The notes: generated from the letters alone by a model not told the origin. A DNA stretch of 8,358 nucleotides from Methanosarcinaceae archaeon (GCA_030655675.1 JAUSPM010000200.1:1-8358); one strand, 5' to 3'. Numbered from the stretch's first letter, positions 1 to 6,378 are shown. Numbers and translations: made by a program.

Positions 1-205
1 CTTCACCACTGCCCTGAATACACATCGAAGTTTCAATCGTTGTCAACACATCTGTTTTTGTACGGATTGTTCTACATAGAAACTACGTATTTTGCGAATG
101 CGAACGTAGGGTAGGCATGGAACATGCCGCCTAAGGCGGGGTTGCTGCATGGGGTTTTAAGTATTTTAAATATGCACCGACATTTCATCAGATAAACAAA
201 TACGA
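1..205 (+). repeat. Dispersed hairpin repeat, copy A
   Basis: First of three related copies in the window; B lies at about 3464-3618 in inverted orientation and C at about 6769-6907. It shares with copy C the string CCACTGCCCTGAATA and a long block through ACACATCGAAGTTTCAATCG, and with copy B the block TTCTACATAGAAACTACG plus everything up to CATTTCATCA near 190. Two hairpins are shared by all copies: CGTATT/AATGCG around TTGCG (86-102, one G-T wobble here) and CCGCC/GGCGG around TAA (127-139). Homology begins at base 1, so the copy probably continues outside the window. I see no reading frame conserved among copies. The right boundary, near 200-207, is approximate. Confidence 0.8.
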
Positions 206-225
206 TTTTCTTTATGAAAGTGTAC

Positions 226-271
226 TTATATCTTTACCTATAATAGATGCTTCACAAATAAGCATGGTGAT
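226..271 (+). promoter_or_regulatory. ilvD promoter (TATA box) and ribosome binding site
   Basis: A TTATATC box at 226-232 lies about 25 bp before a probable transcript start near 254, the usual archaeal TATA spacing. GGTGAT at 266-271 matches part of the archaeal anti-Shine-Dalgarno complement (GGAGGTGATC) and ends three bases before the ATG at 275. It decides the start in favour of ATG 275 over the TTG at 272. The 5' leader would be only about 20 nt. Confidence 0.5.
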
Positions 272-274
272 TTG

Positions 275-1939
275 ATGAGAAGTGACAATATCAAGAAAGG
301 AGTTGAGCGCGCACCACATCGCTCTCTTTTGAAGGCTACCGGAGTAACGGATTCTGAAATGGACAAGCCATTTATCGCTGTTGTAAATTCATGGAACGAG
401 ATAATTCCAGGACACATACACCTTGATAAATTGGCTGAGGCTGTAAAGGCAGGAATTCGAAATGCTGGTGGTGTGCCATTTGAGTTCAATACAATTGGTG
501 TATGCGACGGTATTGCAATGGGCCATAAGGGTATGAAATACTCACTTCCAAGCCGGGAAGCGATTGAAGATACCATTGAAATTATGGTACAAGCACACCA
601 GTTTGATGGAATGGTATTGATCCCTACATGCGACAAGATCGTGCCGGGCCACATTATGGCTGCAGGAAGGCTCGACATACCTGCAATAGTAGTTACAGGC
701 GGTCCAATGCTGCCAGGTTTTGTTGGTGATGAGAATCGTGACCTTGTATCAGTTTTTGAAGGCGTTGGTGCGCACCAGAATGGTTTGATATCAGATTCCG
801 AATTGAAATTGTTGGAAGACCTCTCATGCAGTGGTGCAGGTTCATGTGCTGGATTGTTTACTGCAAATACAATGGCATGTGTCACTGAGGCACTTGGATT
901 GAGTTTACCCGGATGCGGGACTGCACATGCGGTTGATGCAAAGAAAACAAGGATTGCAAAAGAGTCCGGTGAGCGCATTGTTGCCATGGTAAAAGAAGGA
1001 CTTACCGCTCGCAAGATTGTGACGCAAAAATCTATAGAGAATGCGATCAAGGTTGACATGGCAATTGGCGGAAGTACGAACACGACCTTGCATTTGCCTG
1101 CCATTGCACATGAATTCGGGCTTGAACTTCCAATTGAATTATTTGACGAGTTGAGTAAGACGACTCCCCACATAGTTTCTTTGCGACCCGGTGGTGGCGA
1201 TTTCATTCTGGATCTTGACAGGGCAGGCGGAGTACAGGCGATCATGGAGCGTCTCAGGTCCATGCTTGCACTGGATGCAAGAACTGTTACCGGAAAGACC
1301 ATTGGTGAAGATCTTGAAGACTTTGTGATCGTTAATCCAAAGACAAATAAAAAGGTCATATCAACACTTGAAAACCCTGTGCATCCCGAAGGCGGCATTG
1401 CCATCCTTAAAGGAACACTTGCGCCGGAGGGATCGGTAGTGAAACAATCAGCAGTTAATAAGAAAATGCTTGTGCACACAGGACCTGCTCGCGTTTATGA
1501 AAGCGAAGAGGATGCCATGAAAGGCATAATGGCAGGAGATATTGTTTCAGGAGATGTTGTATTCATCAGGTATGAGGGTCCAAAGGGCGGCCCTGGTATG
1601 AGGGAAATGCTCTCTCCAACATCTGCGATCGCAGGCATGGGCTTGATCGATTCGGTGGCATTAATCACCGATGGGCGTTTTTCCGGTGGCACTCGCGGAC
1701 CTTGCATAGGTCATGTCTGTCCTGAAGCCATCGAAGGTGGACCAATTGCACTTGTTCAGGATGGGGATGAGATAGAGATAAACATGCCAAAGAGGATCCT
1801 GAACCTGAATGTTCCACAGGAAGAACTTGACAAAAGACGTGCTTCACTGGTGCATCCTAAAAAGGATGCAGAATCAGGTTATCTGTCTCGATATCAAAAA
1901 GTGGTAGGTTCTGCAAGTAAGGGCGGAATTTTGGAATAA
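275..1939 (+). CDS. ilvD: Dihydroxy-acid dehydratase (EC 4.2.1.9)
   Basis: This is an IlvD/Edd-family enzyme of 554 residues, the normal length. It dehydrates 2,3-dihydroxyisovalerate and 2,3-dihydroxy-3-methylvalerate to the 2-keto acids in valine, isoleucine and leucine synthesis, in the cytosol. Visible motifs are PTCDKIVPGH (cluster Cys119), CSGAGSCAG (Cys185 and Cys191) followed by LFTANTM, and the C-terminal substrate/Mg site ITDGRFSGGTRGPCIGH. Where three-cysteine [2Fe-2S] homologues have an N-terminal cluster Cys, this protein reads VVNSWNEIIPGH with Ser, as I recall for the E. coli enzyme. That suggests an oxygen-sensitive [4Fe-4S] form, fitting an anaerobe; this is inference. The start at ATG 275 gives MRSDNIKKG, typical of archaeal IlvD. 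The gene looks intact and monocistronic: it has its own promoter, an oligo-T terminator follows, and no other ilv or leu gene is nearby. Confidence 0.97.
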   Translation: MRSDNIKKGVERAPHRSLLKATGVTDSEMDKPFIAVVNSWNEIIPGHIHLDKLAEAVKAGIRNAGGVPFEFNTIGVCDGIAMGHKGMKYSLPSREAIEDTIEIMVQAHQFDGMVLIPTCDKIVPGHIMAAGRLDIPAIVVTGGPMLPGFVGDENRDLVSVFEGVGAHQNGLISDSELKLLEDLSCSGAGSCAGLFTANTMACVTEALGLSLPGCGTAHAVDAKKTRIAKESGERIVAMVKEGLTARKIVTQKSIENAIKVDMAIGGSTNTTLHLPAIAHEFGLELPIELFDELSKTTPHIVSLRPGGGDFILDLDRAGGVQAIMERLRSMLALDARTVTGKTIGEDLEDFVIVNPKTNKKVISTLENPVHPEGGIAILKGTLAPEGSVVKQSAVNKKMLVHTGPARVYESEEDAMKGIMAGDIVSGDVVFIRYEGPKGGPGMREMLSPTSAIAGMGLIDSVALITDGRFSGGTRGPCIGHVCPEAIEGGPIALVQDGDEIEINMPKRILNLNVPQEELDKRRASLVHPKKDAESGYLSRYQKVVGSASKGGILE

Positions 1940-1964
1940 TCTGATGGGAATGTCCACATCTTGC

Positions 1965-1986
1965 TTTTTCTCTTTTTTTTGTTTTT
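1965..1986 (+). terminator. Oligo-T terminator of ilvD
   Basis: Runs of 5, 8 and 5 T separated by single or paired other bases begin 26 bp after the ilvD stop. Archaeal RNA polymerase terminates at such T-rich tracts without needing a hairpin, and no strong stem precedes it. Confidence 0.7.
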
Positions 1987-2058
1987 CCCTAATATCGTGT
2001 GGGTAACATCACAACTACAACTCACTCCTATTTTTGCGGTTGATTTTTATTTTTTCAG

Positions 2059-2088
2059 ACACGGATTGACACAGATTCACACGGATTT
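2059..2088 (+). repeat. Three tandem 10-bp ACACGGATT-type units
   Basis: Units ACACGGATTG, ACACAGATTC and ACACGGATTT follow each other without gaps inside the 473-bp gene-free stretch 1940-2412. Each unit differs from the others at one to three positions. From memory, similar ACACGGATT/ACACAGATT strings occur in intergenic DNA of unrelated prokaryotes; I could not check this. No promoter or gene start is close by, and the function is unknown. Confidence 0.7.
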
Positions 2089-2186
2089 ATGGTTGCGAGA
2101 GGGTGGTAGTTTTTTTGCCTGACCGGGCGGCGCTTTCCAATATCCAGTTATTCAATGAATATGGAACAAAAATTTACTGCAGAGCA

Positions 2187-2257
2187 CACTCACCTCCTGC
2201 GGAGTTGAGTGCCTGCTACGCCCACGAGGCGTGCAGGTCGCCGAGGGCGCAGAGTTG
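2187..2257. repeat. Two adjacent hairpins followed by 9-bp-period units
   Basis: Hairpin 1 has arms 2187-2197 and 2201-2211, 11 bp with one C-T mismatch and loop TGC. Hairpin 2 has arms 2212-2222 and 2228-2237, CCTGC/GCAGG plus ACGCC/GGCGT with one bulged T at 2217 and a 5-nt loop. They abut exactly. GCCGAGGGC and GCAGAGTTG follow at 2240-2257 and resemble the 9-bp units near 3748-3774. The block is GC-rich in an otherwise AT-rich spacer, so it looks like a REP-like or inserted element rather than a terminator; no T-tract follows. The remaining bases to 2412 show only a possible TATA box (TTTAAATT, 2391-2398) and no gene I would support. Confidence 0.55.
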
Positions 2258-2412
2258 TGATACAATATGTAAGCCGTCCCCCGAGGTTTTCAACTACAAG
2301 CCCGTCCTTATCCCTGAGTTTTATTGCATTATGAATATTGGCATTTTTAGGCGATTGAACGCACATTTTTGGGGGCATGATTGGGAAATGTTTAAATTGT
2401 GAAAAATGAATT

Positions 2413-2646
2413 ATGTATACAATGGCTGCAATTGCACATGAAACAAAGCATGATACGATTACGATACCAAAGGATCTTTTTGAAGATATGCTTTCATCGT
2501 ACCATAAAATGGAACAGATAATGGCAACTCTGGAAGTTTCATTAGACAAGGAAACAATGGATTCGATCAAAAGAAGCAAGGTAGATATGGAAAATGGGGA
2601 TTTTGTAGATTGTTCTTTTGATGAAATTAATGACGTGTTAGCATAA
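2413..2646 (+). CDS. RelB-like antitoxin of a type II toxin-antitoxin pair
   Basis: A protein of 77 residues, acidic and mostly helical, directly upstream of a RelE-family toxin gene with a 2-nt gap. This is the usual antitoxin-first order and implies translational coupling. In such pairs the antitoxin's C-terminal helix wraps the toxin and blocks its active site, and the complex usually represses its own promoter. The visible sequence fits that: a central helical stretch from LFEDMLSSYHKMEQIMATLE, then a charged tail with CSFDEINDVLA at the end. I see no clear RHH or HTH motif. There is no Shine-Dalgarno site before ATG 2413. A TTTAAATT box at 2391-2398 would start transcription near 2420, so a leaderless start at ATG 2422 (74 residues) is a real alternative. 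The exact antitoxin subfamily is uncertain; the pairing is the main evidence. Confidence 0.75.
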   Translation: MYTMAAIAHETKHDTITIPKDLFEDMLSSYHKMEQIMATLEVSLDKETMDSIKRSKVDMENGDFVDCSFDEINDVLA

Positions 2647-2648
2647 AA

Positions 2649-2903
2649 ATGGTATACAAAGCACGTCTTCCTAACAGTTTCCAAAAAGAAACCAAAAAAC
2701 TTCCTGGGAATATCAAGTCAAAAGTGATCAAAGAGATTAAAACGATTCTCGAAGATCCATATTGTGGTATTGCACTTGTTGGAAACTTGAAAGGTTTGTG
2801 GAAAAGAAGAATGGGTAAATATCGGATAGTTTATCAAATTTTGAATGATAAAGAATTCGTCATTTTTCATAGCGTGGATCTACGTAAAAAGATATACAAA
2901 TGA
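2649..2903 (+). CDS. RelE/ParE-family toxin (probable mRNA interferase)
   Basis: A basic protein of 84 residues, the typical length for the RelE/ParE superfamily. The C-terminal half carries the family pattern: WKRRMGKYRIVYQIL (residues 51-65, with Arg54, Tyr58, Arg59 and Tyr62), then a beta strand FVIFHSV and the closing DLRKKIY with Arg79 and Tyr83. RelE members cut mRNA in the ribosomal A site, while ParE members poison gyrase. The retained Arg and Tyr residues favour the RelE side, but activity cannot be judged by eye. The start is ATG 2649, two bases after the antitoxin stop. The gene appears intact, and no obvious terminator lies between it and the hicB promoter. Confidence 0.87.
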   Translation: MVYKARLPNSFQKETKKLPGNIKSKVIKEIKTILEDPYCGIALVGNLKGLWKRRMGKYRIVYQILNDKEFVIFHSVDLRKKIYK

Positions 2904-2955
2904 ATCAAGGATTTGGACGAGTGTGGGAGTTGTTCACAAAGATGGGCATAAGAAA

Positions 2956-3036
2956 TTTATTTAAATTTGCGACTCGATAGGCATATACCTATATTAGGTA
3001 TAAATTAGATTTTGTTATACGATAAACTGATTGGAG
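2956..3036 (+). promoter_or_regulatory. hicBA promoter with perfect palindrome (candidate operator)
   Basis: An AT-rich TATA-like element (TTTATTTAAATTTG, about 2956-2969) would start transcription near 2990. Across that point sits a perfect inverted repeat, TATACCTA (2984-2991), spacer TAT, TAGGTATA (2995-3002). GGAG at 3033-3036 lies 10 nt before the hicB ATG and GGTGA at 3041-3045 lies one nt before it; the first has the better spacing. TA loci normally autoregulate, so the palindrome is a candidate binding site for the antitoxin or its complex; this is inference. Confidence 0.55.
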
Positions 3037-3046
3037 ACCAGGTGAA

Positions 3047-3298
3047 ATGAAATTTAATATCATTTGTGAAACTGATGAAGATGGAAAATATGTGGTTGAA
3101 TGCACGGACTTTCCTGGATGTTTATCGGAAGGGGACACATTAGATGAGGCTATGGATAATATTAATGAAGATATAGTGGGATGTCTTAATTCGAGGCTTA
3201 AGTGTGCAAAGGATAATTTCCTAAAAAAGAGCGCTTCAAATTTCCATGATAAGATGAATATTCTATTAGATACTGCAACGGCTGCTGAATATGCCTAA
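3047..3298 (+). CDS. hicB: HicB-family antitoxin
   Basis: A protein of 83 residues with the partial RNase-H-like HicB fold. An N-terminal strand MKFNIICETDEDGKYVVEC leads to the hallmark DFPGCLSEGDTLDEAMDNINEDI (residues 22-44), which corresponds to the PGC-x-(S/T)-x-G-(D/E)-T-x-EEA signature of the family. HicB proteins neutralise HicA RNases. The C-terminal tail (HDKMNILLDTATAAEYA) is short and shows no clear RHH or HTH domain, so DNA binding, if any, is not evident. The stop overlaps the start of hicA by 8 bp (ATGCCTAA), so the two are translationally coupled in the less common antitoxin-first order. The gene looks intact while its partner does not. Confidence 0.88.
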   Translation: MKFNIICETDEDGKYVVECTDFPGCLSEGDTLDEAMDNINEDIVGCLNSRLKCAKDNFLKKSASNFHDKMNILLDTATAAEYA

Positions 3299-3452
3299 AT
3301 TACCACGAGCAAGTGGGGATAAGCATGTGTCAGCTTTTAAGGCGGCTGGCTGGCAAGTGAACCATATTGAAGGGAGTCATTATATCCTGATAATAGATCA
3401 TAGTGAGATTCATTTGTCGTATTTGTATAGTTGCGGTGAGAAAGCTGCGTAA
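3291..3452 (+). pseudogene. hicA: hicA toxin, 3'-truncated
   Basis: The reading frame gives 53 residues starting MPKLPRASG, with AFKAAGWQVNHIEGSHYILI. This is a good HicA N-terminus, including the catalytic-type His30 in the GSH motif. Family members are usually 60-80 residues and continue with a basic loop and a C-terminal helix (LKKGTL...AG...EEF), and both are absent. The frame ends CGEKAA. In the +1 frame the bases after GEK read L-R-K, the expected continuation, so a one-base insertion near 3444 is likely. Recognisable similarity then ends near 3453-3464, where repeat copy B begins. I infer decay, possibly caused by insertion of that repeat, leaving an orphan antitoxin. A short functional variant is possible but less likely. 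Confidence 0.6.
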
Positions 3453-3463
3453 ATGAAATTGTT

Positions 3464-3618
3464 TTATCGTATTGTGTATTTGATGAAATGTAGGTGCACA
3501 TTTCAAATACCAAAAACCCCATGCAGCAACCCCGCCGTAGGCGGCATGTTCCATACATACTATCCGTTCGTATTCGCAAAATACGTAGTTTCTATGTAGA
3601 ACAATACTTACAAAAACA
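3464..3618 (-). repeat. Dispersed hairpin repeat, copy B (inverted)
   Basis: Read on the minus strand this is the closest relative of copy A: both contain TTCTACATAGAAACTACG, GGAACATGCCGCCT and GGGGTTGCTGCATGGGG, and both end with CATTTCATC followed by a divergent ATACGAT. The shared hairpins are CGTATT/AATACG (3569-3585, perfect) and CCGCC/GGCGG (3532-3544). Similarity fades at about 3464 on one side and after about 3618 on the other. Copy A's outer part (CACTGCCCTGAATACACATC) is not recognisable here, so this copy may be partial or diverged. Its inner edge lies 10-15 bp after the truncated hicA. Confidence 0.8.
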
Positions 3619-3736
3619 GCACAGATACGCTACGCTTCGGACTGCTTTATTACATGGATACAGTAAAGATTCGACGGATTTGATGACAGTTTCGAAATAT
3701 GCCAACCGACAAACGATCTTATCAACCAAACCCCGC

Positions 3737-3776
3737 ACCTCCACCTCCACCTCTGCGCTCTCCGCGTTCTCTGCGG
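3737..3776. repeat. CACCTC run and 9-bp-period repeat
   Basis: On the plus strand three CACCTC units (3737-3754) run into three 9-bp units: CACCTCTGC, GCTCTCCGC and GTTCTCTGC (3748-3774). On the minus strand the units read as GCAGAG/GCGGAG repeats. They are related to GCCGAGGGC-GCAGAGTTG at 2240-2257 on the opposite strand. From memory, similar strings occur between genes in unrelated prokaryotes. The flanking bases 3619-3736 and 3780-3835 show no gene or site I can support. Confidence 0.65.
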
Positions 3777-3892
3777 TTAAATATCTTAATTGATTGGAAT
3801 TTGTATATGGTATTAGAACATTGTTTGATTTTTATCTATATATATTTCGAGTTAATAAAAGCGACATCGTGGAGCTTCTCTTTCAAATAGGC

Positions 3893-3935
3893 AATAATAT
3901 ATCATATTGAGTCCATATTTAAACTAAATAAGGAG
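3893..3935 (+). promoter_or_regulatory. Promoter region of the ferredoxin-AOR operon
   Basis: Three TATA-like boxes precede the operon: TATATATAT at about 3838-3847, AATATATCAT at about 3896-3905 and ATATTTAAAC at about 3914-3923. The middle one would give a leader of about 28 nt containing AGGAG at 3931-3935. That site is 16 nt from the first ATG (3952), longer than usual. The third box would give a nearly leaderless message. The sequence alone does not decide between them. Confidence 0.4.
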
Positions 3936-3951
3936 AATTGATACTATTCCA

Positions 3952-4395
3952 ATGAGAATTAAAGTCGCAAATCAGGCTCGCTGTATTGGTTGCTATTCCT
4001 GTATGATGGCTTGTGCCAGAACATATTATGATACCATTTCACTAAAAAATAGTGCTATTGACATTCGGACAAGTGGAGGGATCGAGAGTGCGTATGTTGC
4101 TGTTGTGTGTCATGCATGCATTGATCCGCCATGTTCACGGGCATGCCCGGAAGGTGCACTCGTTAATAGAAAAGGAGGAGGGGTTGTATTTCACAAGGAT
4201 TTGTGTACAGGTTGTGAGCAATGCGTAAGTGCATGCCTTGTTGGTGCAATACACATGGATGGGGATGCAAAGGCAATTGTTTGCAAACATTGTGGAATAT
4301 GTCCATCCTTCTGTCCACATGATGTCCTTGAAATGAGAAAAGTTGGCGATTCAGATGACACACATAAAGAAACATTACCCGAGGAGGTGAAGTAG
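3952..4395 (+). CDS. Polyferredoxin with four [4Fe-4S] clusters, AOR electron-transfer subunit
   Basis: A protein of 147 residues with 16 cysteines in four quartets: 11/14/17/21, 53/56/61/65, 85/88/91/95 and 111/114/117/121. The second has the CxxCxxxxCxxxC spacing seen in HycB/DmsB-type iron-sulfur subunits, and the third and fourth are CxxCxxCxxxC. It should pass electrons between the aldehyde oxidoreductase encoded next and soluble ferredoxin or another carrier. There is no signal peptide or membrane segment, so it is cytosolic. Its stop codon abuts the AOR start codon, and its last codons contain the AOR ribosome site, so the two are surely cotranscribed and probably made in fixed ratio. 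The Asp/Glu-rich tail (GDSDDTHKETLPEEVK) may be flexible. The arrangement resembles AorA of bacterial AorABC enzymes. A HycB-like protein serving another oxidoreductase is the alternative, but the context argues for AOR. Confidence 0.9.
   Translation: MRIKVANQARCIGCYSCMMACARTYYDTISLKNSAIDIRTSGGIESAYVAVVCHACIDPPCSRACPEGALVNRKGGGVVFHKDLCTGCEQCVSACLVGAIHMDGDAKAIVCKHCGICPSFCPHDVLEMRKVGDSDDTHKETLPEEVK
4383..4390 (+). promoter_or_regulatory. Strong internal ribosome binding site for AOR
   Basis: GGAGGTGA, an eight-base match to the archaeal anti-Shine-Dalgarno complement, lies within the last codons of the polyferredoxin gene, five nt before ATG 4396. It fixes the AOR start and indicates translational coupling. 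Confidence 0.8.
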
Positions 4396-6168
4396 ATGCC
4401 AAACATGCCCCCGATATCCGGTCTGGCAAATGTGTTATATATCGACCTGACCAATGAAACCACAAAAGTAGTGGAACGACAGGACTTATTCGATAAGTAT
4501 CTTGGCGGCACCGGTGTTGCCACCATGTTGATGCATGAAGAGTTCAAAGAAGGAACCGATGCTCTTGCACCGGAATCACCCATAATACTTAGCATCGGAC
4601 CACTGTCCGGTATTTTCCCAATCTGTACGAAAGTAGTTGCCATGTTCAGATCCCCCCTCACAGGGGAATTCGGTGAATCACATGCCGGTGGACGACTTGC
4701 AATGGCAATGCGGTTTGCGGGATATAGTTCTATTGTTATCACAGGACGTGCAAAAAAGCCGGTTTATCTTTCAATTTACAATGATAAAATTGCATTCAAA
4801 GATGCATCTTCCATCTGGGGATTGTCTTCAACAACTGATATCGGAAAGATATTACGCAATGTTGAACCGAGTGCTGGCAAGCGAAGCATAATTAGAATTG
4901 GACCGGCAGGGGAAAACCTGATCCGATATGCAAATGTCAATGTCGATACGTACCGGCATTTCGGACGCCTCGGGCTTGGCGCAGTATTTGGTTCTAAGAA
5001 TTTGAAAGCCATTGTGATCTCGGGGGATGGGGAAATTGAGGTGTCTGATAAAAAGGCATATTCAAAAATATATAAAGAAATATTCACAAATATTGTTGAA
5101 ACCGACATTATGGAAAAATATCATAACCTTGGTACAACTGAAAATATACTCCCTTTGAATGAATTAAGTGGATTGCCTACAAGAAATTTGCAACAGACAT
5201 TCTTCGAATATGCTGAATCCATATCAGGCGAAAACTTTGCTGACAATTATCTTATCAGAAAGATCGCATGTGCCCATTGTCCAATTGGGTGCATACACAT
5301 TGCAATGTTAAAAACGTCATTTGGTCCCTCACATGAATATGAGATTAAGAATATTTCATACGATTATGAATTGGTGTATGCACTTGGTACGAACCTGGGA
5401 GTACTCACACCTGAAGGTGTTTTGGAATTGATCGACCGTTGTGAGCAATATGGTGTGGACATAATCAGTATGGGTGTAGTATTGGGATGGGCAACAGAGA
5501 TGTCTATGCAAAAAAGATTCAATATGGAGGATACGAAAGGGGTTTCATTAAAGTGGGGCGATGTCAAGGATTATCTTCGTGCGATCGACCTGGTAGTCGA
5601 GTCATCAAATGAATTCTATTCAGCACTTGCAAAAGGCGTGGTATTTGCTTCAAAAAAGTATGGGGGGGAAAACTTTGCCATACATGCGGGGGGACTTGAA
5701 ATACCGGGATACCATACTGGTGTTGGAAACATCGTAGGATTGACAGTCGGGGTCAGGCATTCACATCTGGATAATGGGGGATACAGTGTTGACCAAAAAG
5801 CATTCAGGGACGATCTTTCAGATGAAAATATCGTTGATAAGCTCATATTTGAGGATGACATACGTGGAGTTCTTACATCACTTGTCATCTGCCTGTTCGC
5901 ACGTGGTATTTACACGTATGATGTCATCATTGAGGCTCTTGCTACAATAGGCATAGAACGAACGGAAAAAGAACTTGTTGAACTTGGAAGGGATATTTTC
6001 ATAAAAAAGTATGAACTTAAACAAAAGTTTGGTTTTGACCTCGATGATGTGACTTTTCCCTCTCGATTTTTTGAAACGGCTTCCACAAATGGTATGATCG
6101 ATGAAGCGAGAGTTCAAAATGTATTATCCATATACAAGAAAAAACGATGGGGAACAGAAAGGACGTGA
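4396..6168 (+). CDS. aor: Aldehyde:ferredoxin oxidoreductase (tungsten, AOR family)
   Basis: A protein of 590 residues, close to the about 605 of Pyrococcus AOR. AORs oxidise aldehydes to carboxylic acids with a tungsten bis-pyranopterin and one [4Fe-4S] cluster, passing electrons to ferredoxin; the reverse reaction, acid reduction, is also known. Domain 1 has LGGTGVATML (36-45), FRSPLTGEFGESHAGG (84-99) and the pterin-binding GPAGEN (169-174). It also has HFGRLGLGAVFGSKNLKAI (188-206). Cluster ligands are Cys292, Cys295 and Cys299 (CAHCPIGC) and Cys499 (LVICLF), matching Pyrococcus AOR positions 288, 291, 295 and 494. The substrate cannot be read from sequence. The neighbouring polyferredoxin suggests a two-subunit enzyme. 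No moaD, moeA or tungstate transporter lies in view, so cofactor supply is elsewhere. Alternatives within the family (FOR, GAPOR, WOR) are not excluded. Confidence 0.95.
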   Translation: MPNMPPISGLANVLYIDLTNETTKVVERQDLFDKYLGGTGVATMLMHEEFKEGTDALAPESPIILSIGPLSGIFPICTKVVAMFRSPLTGEFGESHAGGRLAMAMRFAGYSSIVITGRAKKPVYLSIYNDKIAFKDASSIWGLSSTTDIGKILRNVEPSAGKRSIIRIGPAGENLIRYANVNVDTYRHFGRLGLGAVFGSKNLKAIVISGDGEIEVSDKKAYSKIYKEIFTNIVETDIMEKYHNLGTTENILPLNELSGLPTRNLQQTFFEYAESISGENFADNYLIRKIACAHCPIGCIHIAMLKTSFGPSHEYEIKNISYDYELVYALGTNLGVLTPEGVLELIDRCEQYGVDIISMGVVLGWATEMSMQKRFNMEDTKGVSLKWGDVKDYLRAIDLVVESSNEFYSALAKGVVFASKKYGGENFAIHAGGLEIPGYHTGVGNIVGLTVGVRHSHLDNGGYSVDQKAFRDDLSDENIVDKLIFEDDIRGVLTSLVICLFARGIYTYDVIIEALATIGIERTEKELVELGRDIFIKKYELKQKFGFDLDDVTFPSRFFETASTNGMIDEARVQNVLSIYKKKRWGTERT

Positions 6169-6170
6169 TC
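6161..6170 (+). promoter_or_regulatory. Ribosome binding site deciding the zinc-protein start
   Basis: GGACGTGATC matches the archaeal consensus complement GGAGGTGATC at nine of ten bases. It overlaps the AOR stop codon and ends eight nt before ATG 6179. It argues against the upstream in-frame ATG at 6101, which would lie inside the AOR gene. Confidence 0.6.
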
Positions 6171-6178
6171 GTTTGGAA

Positions 6179-6340
6179 ATGATGGGAAATTGCACAATAT
6201 GTGGGGGAACTGGAAAGTTGTTCACCTGCATGTTCTGTGGAAGGCTTGTTTGCAAGAATTGTCTGGATGTATCAACTGGTGTGTGCATACAATGTTCACG
6301 CGGTAGAGGAACTACGTTCCAAAGCACAAGGATTGATTAA
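6179..6340 (+). CDS. Small zinc-binding protein with four CxxC knuckles
   Basis: A protein of 53 residues (52 if it starts at ATG 6182) with eight cysteines in four CxxC pairs: 5/8, 17/20, 25/28 and 36/39. The spacing CxxC-x8-CxxC-x4-CxxC-x7-CxxC would hold two zinc ions, probably interleaved as in RING, FYVE or B-box folds. The first knuckle is CTICGG and the tail RGRGTTFQSTRID is basic and probably flexible. It starts 10 bp after the AOR stop, so it belongs to the AOR operon. Small CxxC zinc proteins of this size are common and mostly uncharacterised in archaea. A role in AOR maturation, protein contact or regulation is only a guess. It could also bind Fe-S, though the CxxC spacing favours zinc. 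Confidence 0.75.
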   Translation: MMGNCTICGGTGKLFTCMFCGRLVCKNCLDVSTGVCIQCSRGRGTTFQSTRID

Positions 6341-6378
6341 TTCCAGGTGTAATGGCGTGTTAATTTTAAATCATAAAC

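Noticed and set aside
238..1479. A 413-residue minus-strand frame across ilvD
   Set aside because: It lies wholly antisense to a certain gene; its Ser/Pro/Thr-rich composition is typical of a shadow frame.
2103..2402. A 99-residue plus-strand reading frame in the ilvD-to-TA spacer
   Set aside because: It runs across the hairpins and short repeats, has odd composition (Cys- and Pro-rich), no ribosome site and resembles no family I know.
2190..2684. A 164-residue minus-strand frame
   Set aside because: It is antisense to the RelB-like antitoxin and to the hairpin block, and its sequence looks like reverse translation of those rather than a protein.
3453..3490. In-frame continuation of hicA after its stop, reading like a HicA C-terminal helix (LFYRIVYLMK)
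   Set aside because: Most of these bases (from about 3464) align with the dispersed repeat (copy A, minus strand), so the resemblance is fortuitous.
3494..3890. Plus-strand frames of 99 and 63 residues between hicA and the ferredoxin gene
   Set aside because: They read through repeat copy B and the CACCTC/9-bp repeat, giving low-complexity Pro/Thr/Ser sequence with no ribosome site.
6101..6178. Longer N-terminus of the small zinc protein starting at ATG 6101
   Set aside because: It overlaps the AOR gene by 68 bp, and the GGACGTGATC ribosome site fits ATG 6179.
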